64,000 nucleotides of DNA from Trifolium pratense (lineage: Eukaryota; Streptophyta; Magnoliopsida; Fabales; Fabaceae): positions 10,344,266-10,408,265 of the forward strand of contig NC_060064.1 of assembly GCF_020283565.1 (NCBI RefSeq), written 5' to 3'. The notes under the pieces were generated by a model. That model searched no databases. It was not told the origin of the DNA and saw only the letters and a list, made by a program, of their open reading frames with translations. The translations under genes and the position numbers were made by a program. Of this stretch, positions 8,764 through 20,200 are shown one piece after another. Numbering within the stretch: position 1 is the stretch's first letter; every line of letters begins with the position of its first letter.

Positions 8764-11484
8764 ATGGCTATTTCCAACGTTCACATGCTTCAATCTGCCA
8801 GAGGTTTTCAGAAGTGCAATCTCTCCTTTTCCAGCCACGGCTATCCCAGATGCGGTTACCGGACTCGCAACTTAGCTTTTGCTTCTATGCACACATCTGA
8901 TCCTAAGGTACTTCCATGTCAACTAGCTAACTAGTTCCTTTCATAGATTTGGACATCTGGTTGCTTTAAACAATGGGCAATGAGAGCCCTTAAGAAAATA
9001 AGGGGGTGTGCGGTTTGTCGCTTGTCTTCATTTTCAGTTGACATGTTCTTGCAAATAATTATAAAATTACCAGTTTGTTTTAACTTCTTTTTTGCTGATT
9101 TTTAAACTTTGGTAAAGAAAAAACTTCTATAAGTAAAGTAATAAAAACAATATTCTTACAATTTCATTCACTAATTTTTGAGCACATAACAAAATGAAAA
9201 TAGCTTGATATTTTTATAATTATCAGCAGAAATCAAAAACAAAGAGACCAAGTTTTTGTATTGGCCGCCACAGTGCATTCTCCTTATGGTGATGTTTGGG
9301 CTTTATGTTAAATGATGGTTCTCATGTTGGAATTTGTCATTGTGTCCCTGAAATAGACAGAATGGTTTTATGTATGTATTGTTTTTATTTTATTTTAAAA
9401 AAATATAGGAACCGGGTTCATGCTTTAGGTTTGTATAATCTGTTAACATGTGAACATCTGCTCACCTGGTTATAGATGTTAATGTCCGAGAGATATTGTC
9501 AATAAATAAATAAACAAGGCCTTTGAGACATCAATGTGTGCTAATACAGAGGAATTACTACTTTTTTGACTATGTTCCAGATATATGAGGTCTAGGATTT
9601 CCGAGTATAAATTATCTAGTGTCATTGGATATACAATATGATTCTGCATTCTATTTTATTGTCAATTAGACTGTGTAGAAATATCTGGGACAAGCATCCA
9701 CTTTGCTCTTGATTTTTAAAAATGATTTGTTGCATGAGCATCTATGACAGTAATCGTGCATATTCAGTTGGGAACATGATTGAGAATCAACTGGTAACTT
9801 TTGCCCCTTCATGAGACTGAAAATACGGTAGATCAGAAGTACATACTAATAGTTCTTTTCGATCTTGAACAAATCATTTTTATTTAACAACTACCATTGT
9901 TTCCTTCTGGTATCTTTAAAGCTTTGGTGCTGTTTTAGTTGTTAAGTTTTCTATTTTAGTTGTGAGAATAACCATGTGAGTCTGATGTATATTTCTTGGT
10001 TCAAATTGGATAACCATTTAGTTGTTGCATCAAGTCCCCAAATTCTTTTAACATTTTTATGATTGTAAATATGCTGTTAATACAAGAAAGTTTATCACTT
10101 CATCCTTTGAATACTTATGTAGTCATGACATTTGTTATTTTTGTTCCTTCTCTCTTTGAAGGCTCTTTTTGATGATATAAATAATTTTTTTTCACGTTAA
10201 AAGGCTAAACTTTTTGTCACAGGTAGATTCATTGTTGGACGGTGTAAAATGGGATGATAAAGGTTTGGCTGTGGCAATAGCTCAAAATGTTGACACAGGG
10301 GCCATACTGATGCAAGGCTTTGCAAATAGAGAAGCCGTGGCTACAACCATATCTTCTCGCAAGGCCACATTCTATAGCCGGTCACGATCATCATTGTGGA
10401 CCAAAGGAGAGACCTCTAATAATTTTATCAACGTCCATGATGTCTTTCTTGATTGTGACCGTGATTCTGTAAGCTCTTGCTATTTTTGCCCATTGTTTTT
10501 TTTCTTTTTCTTTTCCATTTTCTGTTTTTTGTACCATATGGAAGTTATGTACTTTTCTTATTCCTTGGTAACAACTTAGATAATATACCTTGGGAAACCT
10601 GACGGGCCTACCTGCCACACAGGGGCAGAAACATGCTACTATACACCAGTCTTTGACTTGTTGAAAGAGGAAGAGGTTAGCTTCGCTCAATTAAAACCAG
10701 CACGCTATTGTCCTGTTTTCCCACAGAGAAAGGTCAACAACATTGAAATTTGTTTGGTTATCTGTTACAGGCTGAAGGAAACAAATTGGCATTAACCTCT
10801 CTGTATGCATTAGAGTCAACAATCTCCCAGCGCAAGGCAGAGTTAGTAGATGAAGAAAATGGGAAGCCTTCATGGACAAAACGATTATTACTTAATGATA
10901 AGTTGTTGTGCTCTAAAATCAGGTGGGTTATAAAATGTTATTCTGTTGAGTTTGATTAAAATAAGTTGCTTTTTCACCCCGAAAACCATATTCTTCTTGC
11001 TGTTCAGTCAATAGGAAGCCTTGTAGCTACTAGTTGCCACTGTATAAAAGCATTTCCCCGAAAAAGGGACTTATTTGATTAAAACAAGTCCCTTTTTCAC
11101 CCCCAAAACCATATTCTTCATGCTTTTCAGTCAATGGGAAGCCTTCTAGCTATATAGTTTCCTCTGTATAAATTCATTTCCCTGAAACGCTAATATGATT
11201 CTAATAGTTCACATTGATTGAAGAAAACAGATGGACTATATATATAATGCCTATTTTCTACTTGCAGAGAAGAGGCAAATGAGTTGTGTCAAACACTAGA
11301 GAATAACGAGGACAAGTCACGCACTGCTTCAGAAATGGCTGATGTACTCTATCATGCCATGGTTCTGTTGGCGCTGAAAGATGTCAAAGTAGAAGATGTT
11401 TTGCAGGTTCTACGCCAGAGATTTTCCAAGTCTGGTATTGAAGAGAAGAGAAGTCGCACAACCCATAAATCAGTGGAGAATTGA
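8764..11484 (+). CDS. HISN2: Histidine biosynthesis bifunctional protein: phosphoribosyl-AMP cyclohydrolase / phosphoribosyl-ATP pyrophosphohydrolase
   Basis: This enzyme performs steps 2 and 3 of histidine synthesis, hydrolysing phosphoribosyl-ATP to -AMP and then opening the adenine ring. Plant forms act in the plastid. Five exons join in frame: 8764-8907, 10223-10468, 10580-10675, 10771-10922, 11268-11484, giving 284 aa, the usual plant length. Residues 1-48 (MAISNVHML…) are Ser/Arg-rich with few acidic residues, like a transit peptide. The cyclohydrolase domain is residues 49 to about 162, with LMQGFANREA, the metal-binding DCDRDS and the zinc motif TCHTGAETC near residue 142. The pyrophosphohydrolase domain follows, with LESTISQRKAE, KIREEANEL and the helix ASEMADVLYHAMVLL. 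All introns are GT-AG. A pyrimidine-rich leader near 7700-7850 and an acceptor near 8722-8731 suggest a further 5' UTR intron. Nothing suggests a broken gene. Confidence 0.95.
10955..11190. repeat. Tandem duplication in HISN2 intron 4
   Basis: Two copies of roughly 115-120 bp, about 10955-11067 and 11078-11190, share phrases such as accatattcttc, ttcagtcaat and ggaagccttctagct. They differ by scattered substitutions. The duplication lies wholly in the intron and leaves the splice sites alone. Confidence 0.65.
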
Positions 11485-12228
11485 ATGTTCTTCATCAAGT
11501 GAACAACATATTTAGCTTTTGGTGTCATAGTTCGATGTACAAGACAGGTTACCGTGTGGCTGCGGTTTCGTAGGGGTAACTCTAGCCCATACAGCAAACT
11601 GCAAGTCTGTAATACCTTAGTTTTTATTCTTTGTCGTCTTAGCTCATTTACCTAAAACTTAAATTGTTGAAACTTGTGTCCTGTAATTTTCTCAATTTGT
11701 TGATTTTAGCTTTGACTCTTGTTTGATTCCATACTATCATCACAAGAATTAAATGAACACCATGTGATTTTTCTTGAATAAGCATCTAATAATAACTATG
11801 GTGAAAATATAAATAATTATCATGAAATAGATTAAAATATTAGAAATGATTTTTATTTATTTATTGAGAAGTGTAGTATTTGAAGTTAATAATGTCTTAA
11901 ATGTTGTGTTGGGGCCAGGTTCGTCGTTCTTATGTGATTTTATGTTGTAGTAGTCGATCTCAGTAGTCGATCTTGGCCTTTGATTTGAGATCGGAATACC
12001 TAAAATGGTTACAACATTTTGCTGTAATAATAGGAAATCTAATTCATTACATGCACATACTGACATACATACATTCTTATGAAAAGGTAGTACATCAACA
12101 AATACTATTTGTTTATTCCCATAATAATATAATTAGTAAATACAAAATGGTAAATTATAATATCCAAGCATGCATCTGCATAATGAATATGATTCAACAA
12201 TACTTTTTCACCAAATTATTCCCATATA
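11485..12228. other. 3' flank of HISN2 and intergenic DNA
   Basis: The HISN2 3' UTR probably runs to about 11720. Beyond it the sequence is AT-rich, and I see no gene or mobile element. The two overlapping open frames on opposite strands near 11857-12242 have no recognisable content. Confidence 0.4.
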
Positions 12229-12252
12229 GATTAGATAGATAGATAGATAGAT
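12229..12252. repeat. (GATA)n microsatellite
   Basis: About six units of gata/agat lie just 3' of the small - strand peptide gene, probably in or beside its 3' UTR. Confidence 0.85.
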
Positions 12253-12274
12253 CATAATAGAATATGTGAGCAAA

Positions 12275-12535
12275 TTATGGAAGTGGAGGCATTAATATGG
12301 TACTTGTGCACTTGGTCATGCACGATGTATTAACTCCTTCACATTTCATGGCACAACCTAAGAAATTCTGAAGCTGGCTATTGTAACATCCAACAACACA
12401 AGAAAGAACACCTTCCCCACATTTACCAAGACACTGCCCTAGATTTTCCTTTTGGCTAACTTCATTAGCAGTTGCTAATGAAATCAGCATAAGCATTCCA
12501 AGAATTTGGATCACATGCTTGCCTTGTAGAGTCAT
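12275..12535 (-). CDS. Small secreted eight-cysteine peptide, thionin-like/hairpinin-like
   Basis: The 86-aa product has a short basic start and a hydrophobic stretch (IQILGMLMLISLATA) ending in Ala, a clear signal peptide with a likely cut near residue 23. The mature part has eight cysteines in the pattern C-x3-C-x6-C-x3-C-x10-C-x3-C-x6-C-x3-C, i.e. the same four-cysteine block twice. Its centre (C-x3-C-x10-C-x3-C) matches the spacing of alpha-hairpinin peptides. The overall layout also fits small plant thionin-like proteins. The spacing does not match the four- or six-cysteine patterns of legume NCR peptides. The single exon has a TATA-like tatataaatg on the - strand about 95-105 bp before the ATG, in keeping with a short leader. 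Function is not known; defence or reproductive signalling are typical for such peptides. I cannot name the family with certainty. Confidence 0.75.
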   Translation of the reverse strand: MTLQGKHVIQILGMLMLISLATANEVSQKENLGQCLGKCGEGVLSCVVGCYNSQLQNFLGCAMKCEGVNTSCMTKCTSTILMPPLP

Positions 12536-12838
12536 TGTTAAACTGAGCTTGTTTTTATGAGTTAATTAAATATTTCACAAGTTACACTAAGCTAGTTGTT
12601 TGTGAATGAAATTTATTGAAGCTAAATACATTTATATACTTGTTATGGAGAAGGTGGTAGTCATCTTCACGATTGAAACATGTCTCATACATATTACATG
12701 ATATAGTAGTTGGGTATTTCTAAGTTTCAAAAACATCTTTCACACGAATCAATTGCATCATTAAACATTTTATATTTACTTGAGTCCAAATTAAAATCAA
12801 CGAAAATGAAATTGGGTTAAATATGTTTTTTTTACGAT

Positions 12839-13756
12839 AGGGTTAAATATGTTTTTAGTCCCTATATTTTGGAGGACTTCTAAAAATAGTCCCTACATTT
12901 TTTTATTATATTTTTAGTCCAAGCGTTCTTGCCGTTTCCAACATTAGTCTCTACTGTGAAATTTTGGTTGACTGGACAAACAGAAAATGCCATATAGATG
13001 TAGGGATGACAGGAAAACCCAAACCCGATAGACTCACCCAAACCCTAACCCAAGTCAACGGGTGAAACACGACTTGACTAAGTTTGGGTTCAGGTGACAC
13101 CCAAATATATGAGTGTGAGTTTGAATCAAACTCACACTCGAAACTCATTCATCCACCCAAATATGTATTAAATTACCTAATTACCCCTATGCATATATGT
13201 ATTTATCCTTTTGAGCTTGAAGCCATTTGACTCTTTATATACTTGTTTGCCAACTAATTCACGGTGGCAATTTGTTAAGGATGTTTGTGGGTGTTTGACA
13301 TTTGCAAACTATATTATCAAATTATGCTACATTATGCATTTTATACAATATAATTCGGGTCGGGTTTGAGCCGGTAATTAATTATGCGTGTTCTTGTTGC
13401 GGGTTTCAGGTTTGGGTGGAAAAATCCGAACCCAACGGGTGTGGGTGTGAGTTTTATTTTCTCACCCGAACAACCTTTTGAGTTTGGGTAGTATCAAACC
13501 CGCACCTGTGGGCACCCATTGCCATCCCTACATAGATGTCACACAAATTCATTTAATAATATGGACTCACAAATAGTAAGCATTAAATGAGTCTATGTGG
13601 CATCTATGTGGAAATTTTCATTTGTCCAATCAACCAAAATTTTACTGTATGGACCAATGTTATAAACGACAAAATCGTGGGGACTATAATTAAAAAAATG
13701 TAGGGACTATTTTTAGAAGTCCACCAAAATATATGAACTAAAGACATATTTTCCAA
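12839..13756. mobile_element. Long-TIR (MULE-like) non-autonomous element with a nested insertion
   Basis: Sequence at about 12843-12995 (tatgtttttagtccctat, gacttctaaaaatagtccct, aaattttggttga) recurs inverted at about 13615-13752. This gives terminal inverted repeats of about 140-150 bp at roughly 80 percent identity by eye. No coding capacity is seen. A second element (13002-13530) sits in the middle. A clean 9-bp target duplication at the outer ends was not found, so limits are approximate. Confidence 0.6.
13002..13530. mobile_element. TIR element nested in the 12839-13756 element
   Basis: Left end agggatgacaggaaaaccc and right end gggcacccattgccatccct are imperfect inverted repeats of an AGGGATGRCA type. 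The flanks tatagatgt (12993-13001) and catagatgt (13531-13539) match at 8 of 9 positions, in line with a 9-bp Mutator-type duplication. The interior carries several gtttgggt/acccaaa phrases in both orientations and no transposase. Confidence 0.6.
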
Positions 13757-14285
13757 TGAAATATGGGTTGAAGTTCGAACTTGAGATTCTTCACTTATTC
13801 ATTTTAAGAGGGTAAATTTTAGCTAACAGGCTAAAAAAAATCAATTGAAATTGTTTATTTGAATAGCCAATAGGCTAAACGAAGAAGAATCAATGTGAAA
13901 CAGTCGAATTAGTCGATTTTTGAATCGGATACCGAGTTTTTTTTTAAAAAAATAAACACGGGTAGAAAATTATAAAAATTAATTAATTATACTTAAAGGA
14001 CTAAATTGCAATTATTTTACCTTTTGTTTGTCCTGCATCTGCATTCTGCACCATCCATTGTCATTGTGCAGAAAAGACATCGTCAATTTATCTTAACCCA
14101 ACAATAAACTAATCATTTCAATGTTTTGTTCATTTGGATGATACATAAAAGATATTTCTGTAGTTTCTTGGTTCAAACAAAACCTCTCCAAAACCCCCAC
14201 TTTCATATCTGTGTTATCCTCTTCAAAAAGATTCAAACTTTCTGATGACCCTTTGAATTCACACACACCCATTTCCTTCAATTCA

Positions 14286-17200
14286 ATGGCTTCTCTTCTC
14301 AAACCTCCACAACCCATTTCCTCACCCCCCTCCATTACCAAACTCACCTCTTACCCAAAAACATTCAACTTCTTCATTTTCAACTTCAACTACCCTTTTC
14401 ACCATAAAACCATCAAAAAGCACTTTGTTCTAGCAAGACCCTTTTTCCCTCTCAATGCAGCCTACACACAAGGACTCTATGTCCCTTCTCCACCCTCCAA
14501 AACTAACAAAATTGAGCTTGAAAATGACCCTATCTCAGTCCTCAACAAGAGAATTCGTCGCGAATACGGTAAAAAAGAGGTTACAAGGACTGTTATGGAC
14601 TCTGAGGAAGCTGATAAGTACATACAAATGGTGAAGGAACAACAGCAGAGGGGGCTTCAAAAGCTTAAAGGTGATAGAGAGAGTAAAGATGGTACCATTA
14701 GTTATAAGGTAGACCCTTCTACACTTCGTTCTGGTGACTATGTTGTGCATAGGAAAGTTGGTATTGGAAGGTTTGTTGGGATTAAATTCGATGTTTCGAA
14801 GAATACAAATGAACCTACTGAGTATGTTTTCATTGAGTATGCTGATGGATTGGCAAAGCTTCCTGTTAAACAGGCTTCTAAACTGCTTTATAGATATAGT
14901 CTGTGAGTTTTCTTTTGCACCCTTAAATTAGTCTTGTTGTTCGAGTAAATAGTTGTTTTGATGTTTAAATGTGCGAGGCAATGTCACAATAGTCCTTGAA
15001 TGTATGAAAATCTCAAAAACATATCTAAATTTGTCTTTTGTTAATCATTTTGGTACTCAAACGTGTCTTTCGTTGATTAATTTAGTCATCGAGCGAGTCT
15101 TTTGTCACTCAATTTATTCCTAACAAAAGGGATACTAGTACTTGAGAATGTGTTTGTAATTTTGATACATTTGATGATTTGAGGACTATAGTGGCAGTGC
15201 ATTACACATTTAGGGACCAAAATTGCTATTCTTTATTATTTTTGAACTTTAGAGGATGATGAAATAGGAGTTTGAATTGCTTTAGTGAAAATATGAATGA
15301 CTTTGTTAATTGTTGTGTGGATTTTGGGGTGTGCTTTTTCAGTCCAAATGAAAAACAAAAGCCTAGGTCATTGAACAAGTTGCATGATACTAGTGCTTGG
15401 GAGAAAAAAAAGATTAAAGGAAAGGTTGCAATACAGAAGATGGTTGTTGACTTGATGGAACTCTATCTGCATAGGCTTAAACAAAGAAGGCCTCCCTATC
15501 CTAGGAGTCCTGCCGTGGCTGAATTTGCAGCGCAATTTAATTATGAACCTACGCCGGATCAGAAACAGGTGGCGTCATTGTAAATGCTTTGTGTTTTAGT
15601 CCAAGGGGATTGATTAATTTATGTTTTTATGATCTAGTTTTACTTTTAAGCACCGTTACCTCAAATCTCATATGTTGATATATCTTTATGTGATGATTGT
15701 TAAGTTGTTTTCCAAATGCATATTCTTGCAGGCTTTTATTGATGTTGAGAAGGATCTGACAGAACGAGAAACTCCAATGGACAGATTAATTTGTGGAGAT
15801 GTTGGTTTTGGTAAAACTGAGGTTGCGCTGCGTGCTATCCAATGTGTTGTCGCAGCTAAAAAGCAAGCGATGGTTCTCGCACCGACAATAGTTCTAGCAA
15901 AACAACATTTTGTTGTTATTTCAGAGCGCTTTTCTGTATATCCTGATATTAAAGTTGGACTGCTTAGCAGATTTCAGGTATAACAATGATTATTTTTCCC
16001 ATTTTAGTCATAGTTTTATTAACATAATTATGGTTAAATAAATATGCGCTACATGCTTATATAGGTATATTTATGAATTATGAATAATCTTCACTTTTAT
16101 ACTGATTACAGTTATTTCACTTATCCCACCATACTTGCAGAACAGATCAGAAAAAGAACTGGCCTTGGAAATGATTAAGAATGGTGATCTAGATATTATA
16201 GTTGGGACTCATTCACTCCTAGGAAACCGTGTTGTTTATAACAATCTTGGCCTGCTTGTGGTCGATGAGGAACAGGTTTACCAAATATCTTGAATAAATA
16301 TTTTCCTTCTTGTGATTATAGTGTAACTCCTCCCCCTCTACTAAGCAATGATTTATTGTACTGCAGAGGTTTGGTGTCAAACAGAAGGAGAGGATTGCTT
16401 CTTTTAAAACTTCCGTGGATGTACTTACTTTATCTGCAACCCCTATACCACGGACTCTTTATTTAGCTTTGACAGGATTTCGCGATGCTAGGTAACTAGC
16501 CTTCCACAAGTTATGAAGGAAAATTTGTTGTCTATGGTTACTTGGCCCTAGGAAAATTTAGCTTTTATGTGTGCTTAGATCAAATTTTGCATGGTTGGTA
16601 TTTTTTTATTAAGCTTAAGACTAATGAAGCATCCATTAAGTTAAACTAATCTCTGAGATTTGGTAAAATACGATTGTAAATTCTATCCTTATTTTCCATT
16701 TCAGTTTAATTTCAACTCCACCGCCAGAAAGAGTTCCTATCAAGACTGAGCTTTCATCATTCAGTAAGGAGAAAGTAATATCAGCCATCAAGTATGAGCT
16801 GGACCGTGGTGGTCAAGTTTTTTATGTTATGCCATATATTAAAGGTGATTCATCTCAACTAATCATTTTTTAATATAGATCCATATTAATTGGTTTATTA
16901 TCTAATTTTGATCATTGTTGTCGAATCACACAACAAAGTGGTGCTATTAAGCATATTCGCTAATGTGCCTCTATTGCAGTATTGACACTGGTTTCTTGAC
17001 AATTGTTTTTCTTACAGGACTTGAAGAAGCGACGGAATTTCTTGAAGAGGCATTCCCCGATGTGGAAATAGCCGTTGCCCATGGGAAGGTATTTACTCCT
17101 TTTATGTGTCTGTTGCTGTGTCACGAGGGCTCTCATGCATCATATACATACTCAGTTCACAAAGTCATTACTCTTATGTTGAAGTTCTGTGATTGTTTGG

Positions 17201-20200
17201 CTTTACCAACTCCAGAATTTGATTGTCTTGTATCGAAAGTATATACATTACAAAATTGTTTACAAATAATTATATTTTGTCTCTGTAAATTTGACTTTAT
17301 TTCTGGTGCAGCAATTCTCAAAGCAATTAGAGGATTCCATGGAGAAGTTTGCTCAAGGTGAAATAAAAATCCTTATCAGTACAAATATAGTTGAAAGTGG
17401 GCTTGATATTCAAAATGCAAACACCATCATCATTCAGGATGTTCAACAATTTGGCCTTGCACAGTTGTACCAGGTTTTGTTCTTCCTAATTTAATGTTAT
17501 TTTTTTGGTTTAGATATTGTCATATTTTCTGTTCTTGACTTTAAGCATTGTTTAGAAATGATTATCGTTATTATATTTGCATTGTATTATGTATTGTCTT
17601 AGAATTTAGGATTTGCCTAGCACAGCCCCAACAACTAGCTCAAGGGGGGAAGAACCGACGATTGCTCAAGTTTTATATGAACTACTTTGATTATATCTTT
17701 GTTCGATATAGGATATTGTTACAAACCAGAAAATAGTAATAATAATAAAACAGTAAAAGAAGAGAACAGAGGGAATATTGATCTTTATTGATGAAATGAT
17801 TATGGAATCAATTACAGAGTGAGAGTACAATCTCAGATCTGACACAGAGCAAAGCTCCTATAGGGAGGTTAGTACCCCCTATCCATTCTAGAATATAACT
17901 ACAATCCAAGATGATTCCTCTTCTCATACTAAGACTCCTTATATTGTGGAAGTAAGCTCCCCTCACTCCAATGCAACGTCACCTCAAGTATAACTAACTT
18001 TGCCTGCAATGACTCCTTTGCCCTTTCTTCTAGAATATACCTTCCATGTCACAGGCCCATGTGATCTTTGATGAATCATTTGCTGATGTGGATTTTCTGT
18101 ATTGACTGAAGTCGTAACAACACCTCCTCCTTCAGCTGTAACCTTGTCCTCAAGGTTGAATTTTGGGAATTGGCTTCTTATCACTAATTCATCCTCCCAA
18201 GTTGCCTCTTCCACCGTTTTACCTTTCCAATGCACCAGCACCTGTTTAATGTCTTCTCCTTGCTGCTTCACCAACCTTGCTGCCAGTACAGATTCCGGTT
18301 CAAACACCTCAATTGGCTCCTCCATCAGTTCGGGTAAATCTTTCTCCTCGTGATAATTTCCCACAGCCTTCTTTAACAATGAAACATGAAAAACCGGGTG
18401 GACTCTCGATCCATCAGGTAGCTTCAATTTGTAAGCTACTGCCCCAATTCTCTCTATAATGGGATACAGGCCATAGTAACGTGCAGCTAATTTGGCATTG
18501 ATTCTAGTAACCACCGACTGCTGCCTGTGAGCTCGCAATTTCACAAACACCCATTCTCCACAAACAAAACTCCTATCAATCCTTTTCTTGTCTGCCTGCA
18601 TCTTCATTCTCTCTTGGGCCTTTAGTAATTGACTCTTTAACTGTCGAAGAGCTTCATCTCTGTCTGCTAAGTCCCTTTGCACTGTCTCCACTCTAGTTTC
18701 TCCTTGCACCCATCTGGTTATGACTGGTGGGGGTCTCCCATATGGGCCTTACTATAGTAAGCTATGGGTTTCTTATCCTGCATCAGAATTGCCCCCAATC
18801 CTACTCCCGAGGCATCACATTCTATAACAAACGGTTTGGAAAAATCCGGTAAGGATAACACCGGAGTTGAAGTCAGTTTCTGTTTTAATTCCTCAAACGC
18901 CTTCTGAGCTTCCATTCCCCATTTAAAACTATCTTTCTTTGTGAGATCGGTGAGAGGCCGGGCAATCTTCCCATAGTCCTTTATGAATTTTCTATAATAA
19001 CCAGTAAGGCCCAAAAAACCTCTTACCCCTTTGACATTCTTTGGTTGAGGCCAATTAAGCACACTAATCACTTTACTGGGGTCTACGGCTACCCCTTCAC
19101 ATGTAATCAAATGCCCCAAGTAATCCACTGACTTCTTAGCAAAACTACACTTCTTTTTGTTAACCACCAAACTGTGTTCAGCCAGCAAGCTCAACACCTC
19201 TTCTAAATGTTGCAAGTGGGAATTCCAATCTTTGCTATATATAAGGATATCATCAAAGAAAACTAGCACATGTTTTCTTAATATCGGCCTAAACACATCG
19301 TTCATGAGACTTTGGAAGGTTGAAGGAGCATTCATGAGTCCAAATGGCATCACGAGAAACTCATAATGCCCTTCATGTGTGCGAAAAGCTGTTTTCTTAA
19401 TGTCAATTTCTTTCACCCTTACTTGGTGGTAACCAGATTTCAAGTCCAGCTTAGTAAAACACTTTGCTCCATGTAATTCATCCAGTAATTCTTCAATGAC
19501 AGGTATAGGAAATTTGTCAGGGACTGTTACCTTATTCAACGCTCTATAATCCACACACATCCTCCATGTATTGTCTTTTTTCTTCACCAAAATAACTGGA
19601 CTTGAGAAAGAGCTCGTGCTGTGTCGAATGATACCAGATTCCAACATCTCTTTGACCTGTTTTTCAATCTCATCTTTATGATGGTGAGGATATCGGTATG
19701 GACGAACATTTACGGGGCTTGTCCGTCTATGAGATTGATCGCATGCTCTTTACTTCTTCTAGGTGGTAGGCTCGAAGGAGTTCGGAAAACGCTTGCGTAC
19801 TTGCCTAACACCACCTCCAACTCCCGGTGTTGGCTTTTGGACAAGTCGGATTCACGAGTTGTTTGGAAACCATTCGCGTACTTACCCAACACCACCTCCA
19901 ACTCCCGGTGTGGGCTTTCGGACTTAATGGGATCACAAACCTCCCTAGGCTCGACCCCCTCAATCTTCCACATCTCCCCCTGTTTCGTGGGCTTGGGCCT
20001 GCTAAGAAAATTTTGCAAAGCCATTAATGACTTTCTGCACCCCTCCCTTCCTTTTAACGTGACCCATTTATGCTCTGCCCAAAAACTCATGGATTGTTGC
20101 TTCCAATTTGTAATGGTATCACCAAGTGTCTTGAGCCATTCAATGCCCAACACTACGTCAATTCCCCCTAACTCAAACAAATGTGCATCTGGCCTCAATT

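Noticed and set aside
12275..12535. Legume NCR (nodule cysteine-rich) peptide
   Set aside because: Eight cysteines in a double C-x3-C-x6-C-x3-C layout do not fit the four- or six-cysteine NCR patterns.
14211..14285. Upstream in-frame start for the helicase (MLSSSKRFKLSDDP…)
   Set aside because: The downstream ATG (MASLLKPP) has a better context and gives the usual transit-like start; the upstream stretch is probably leader.
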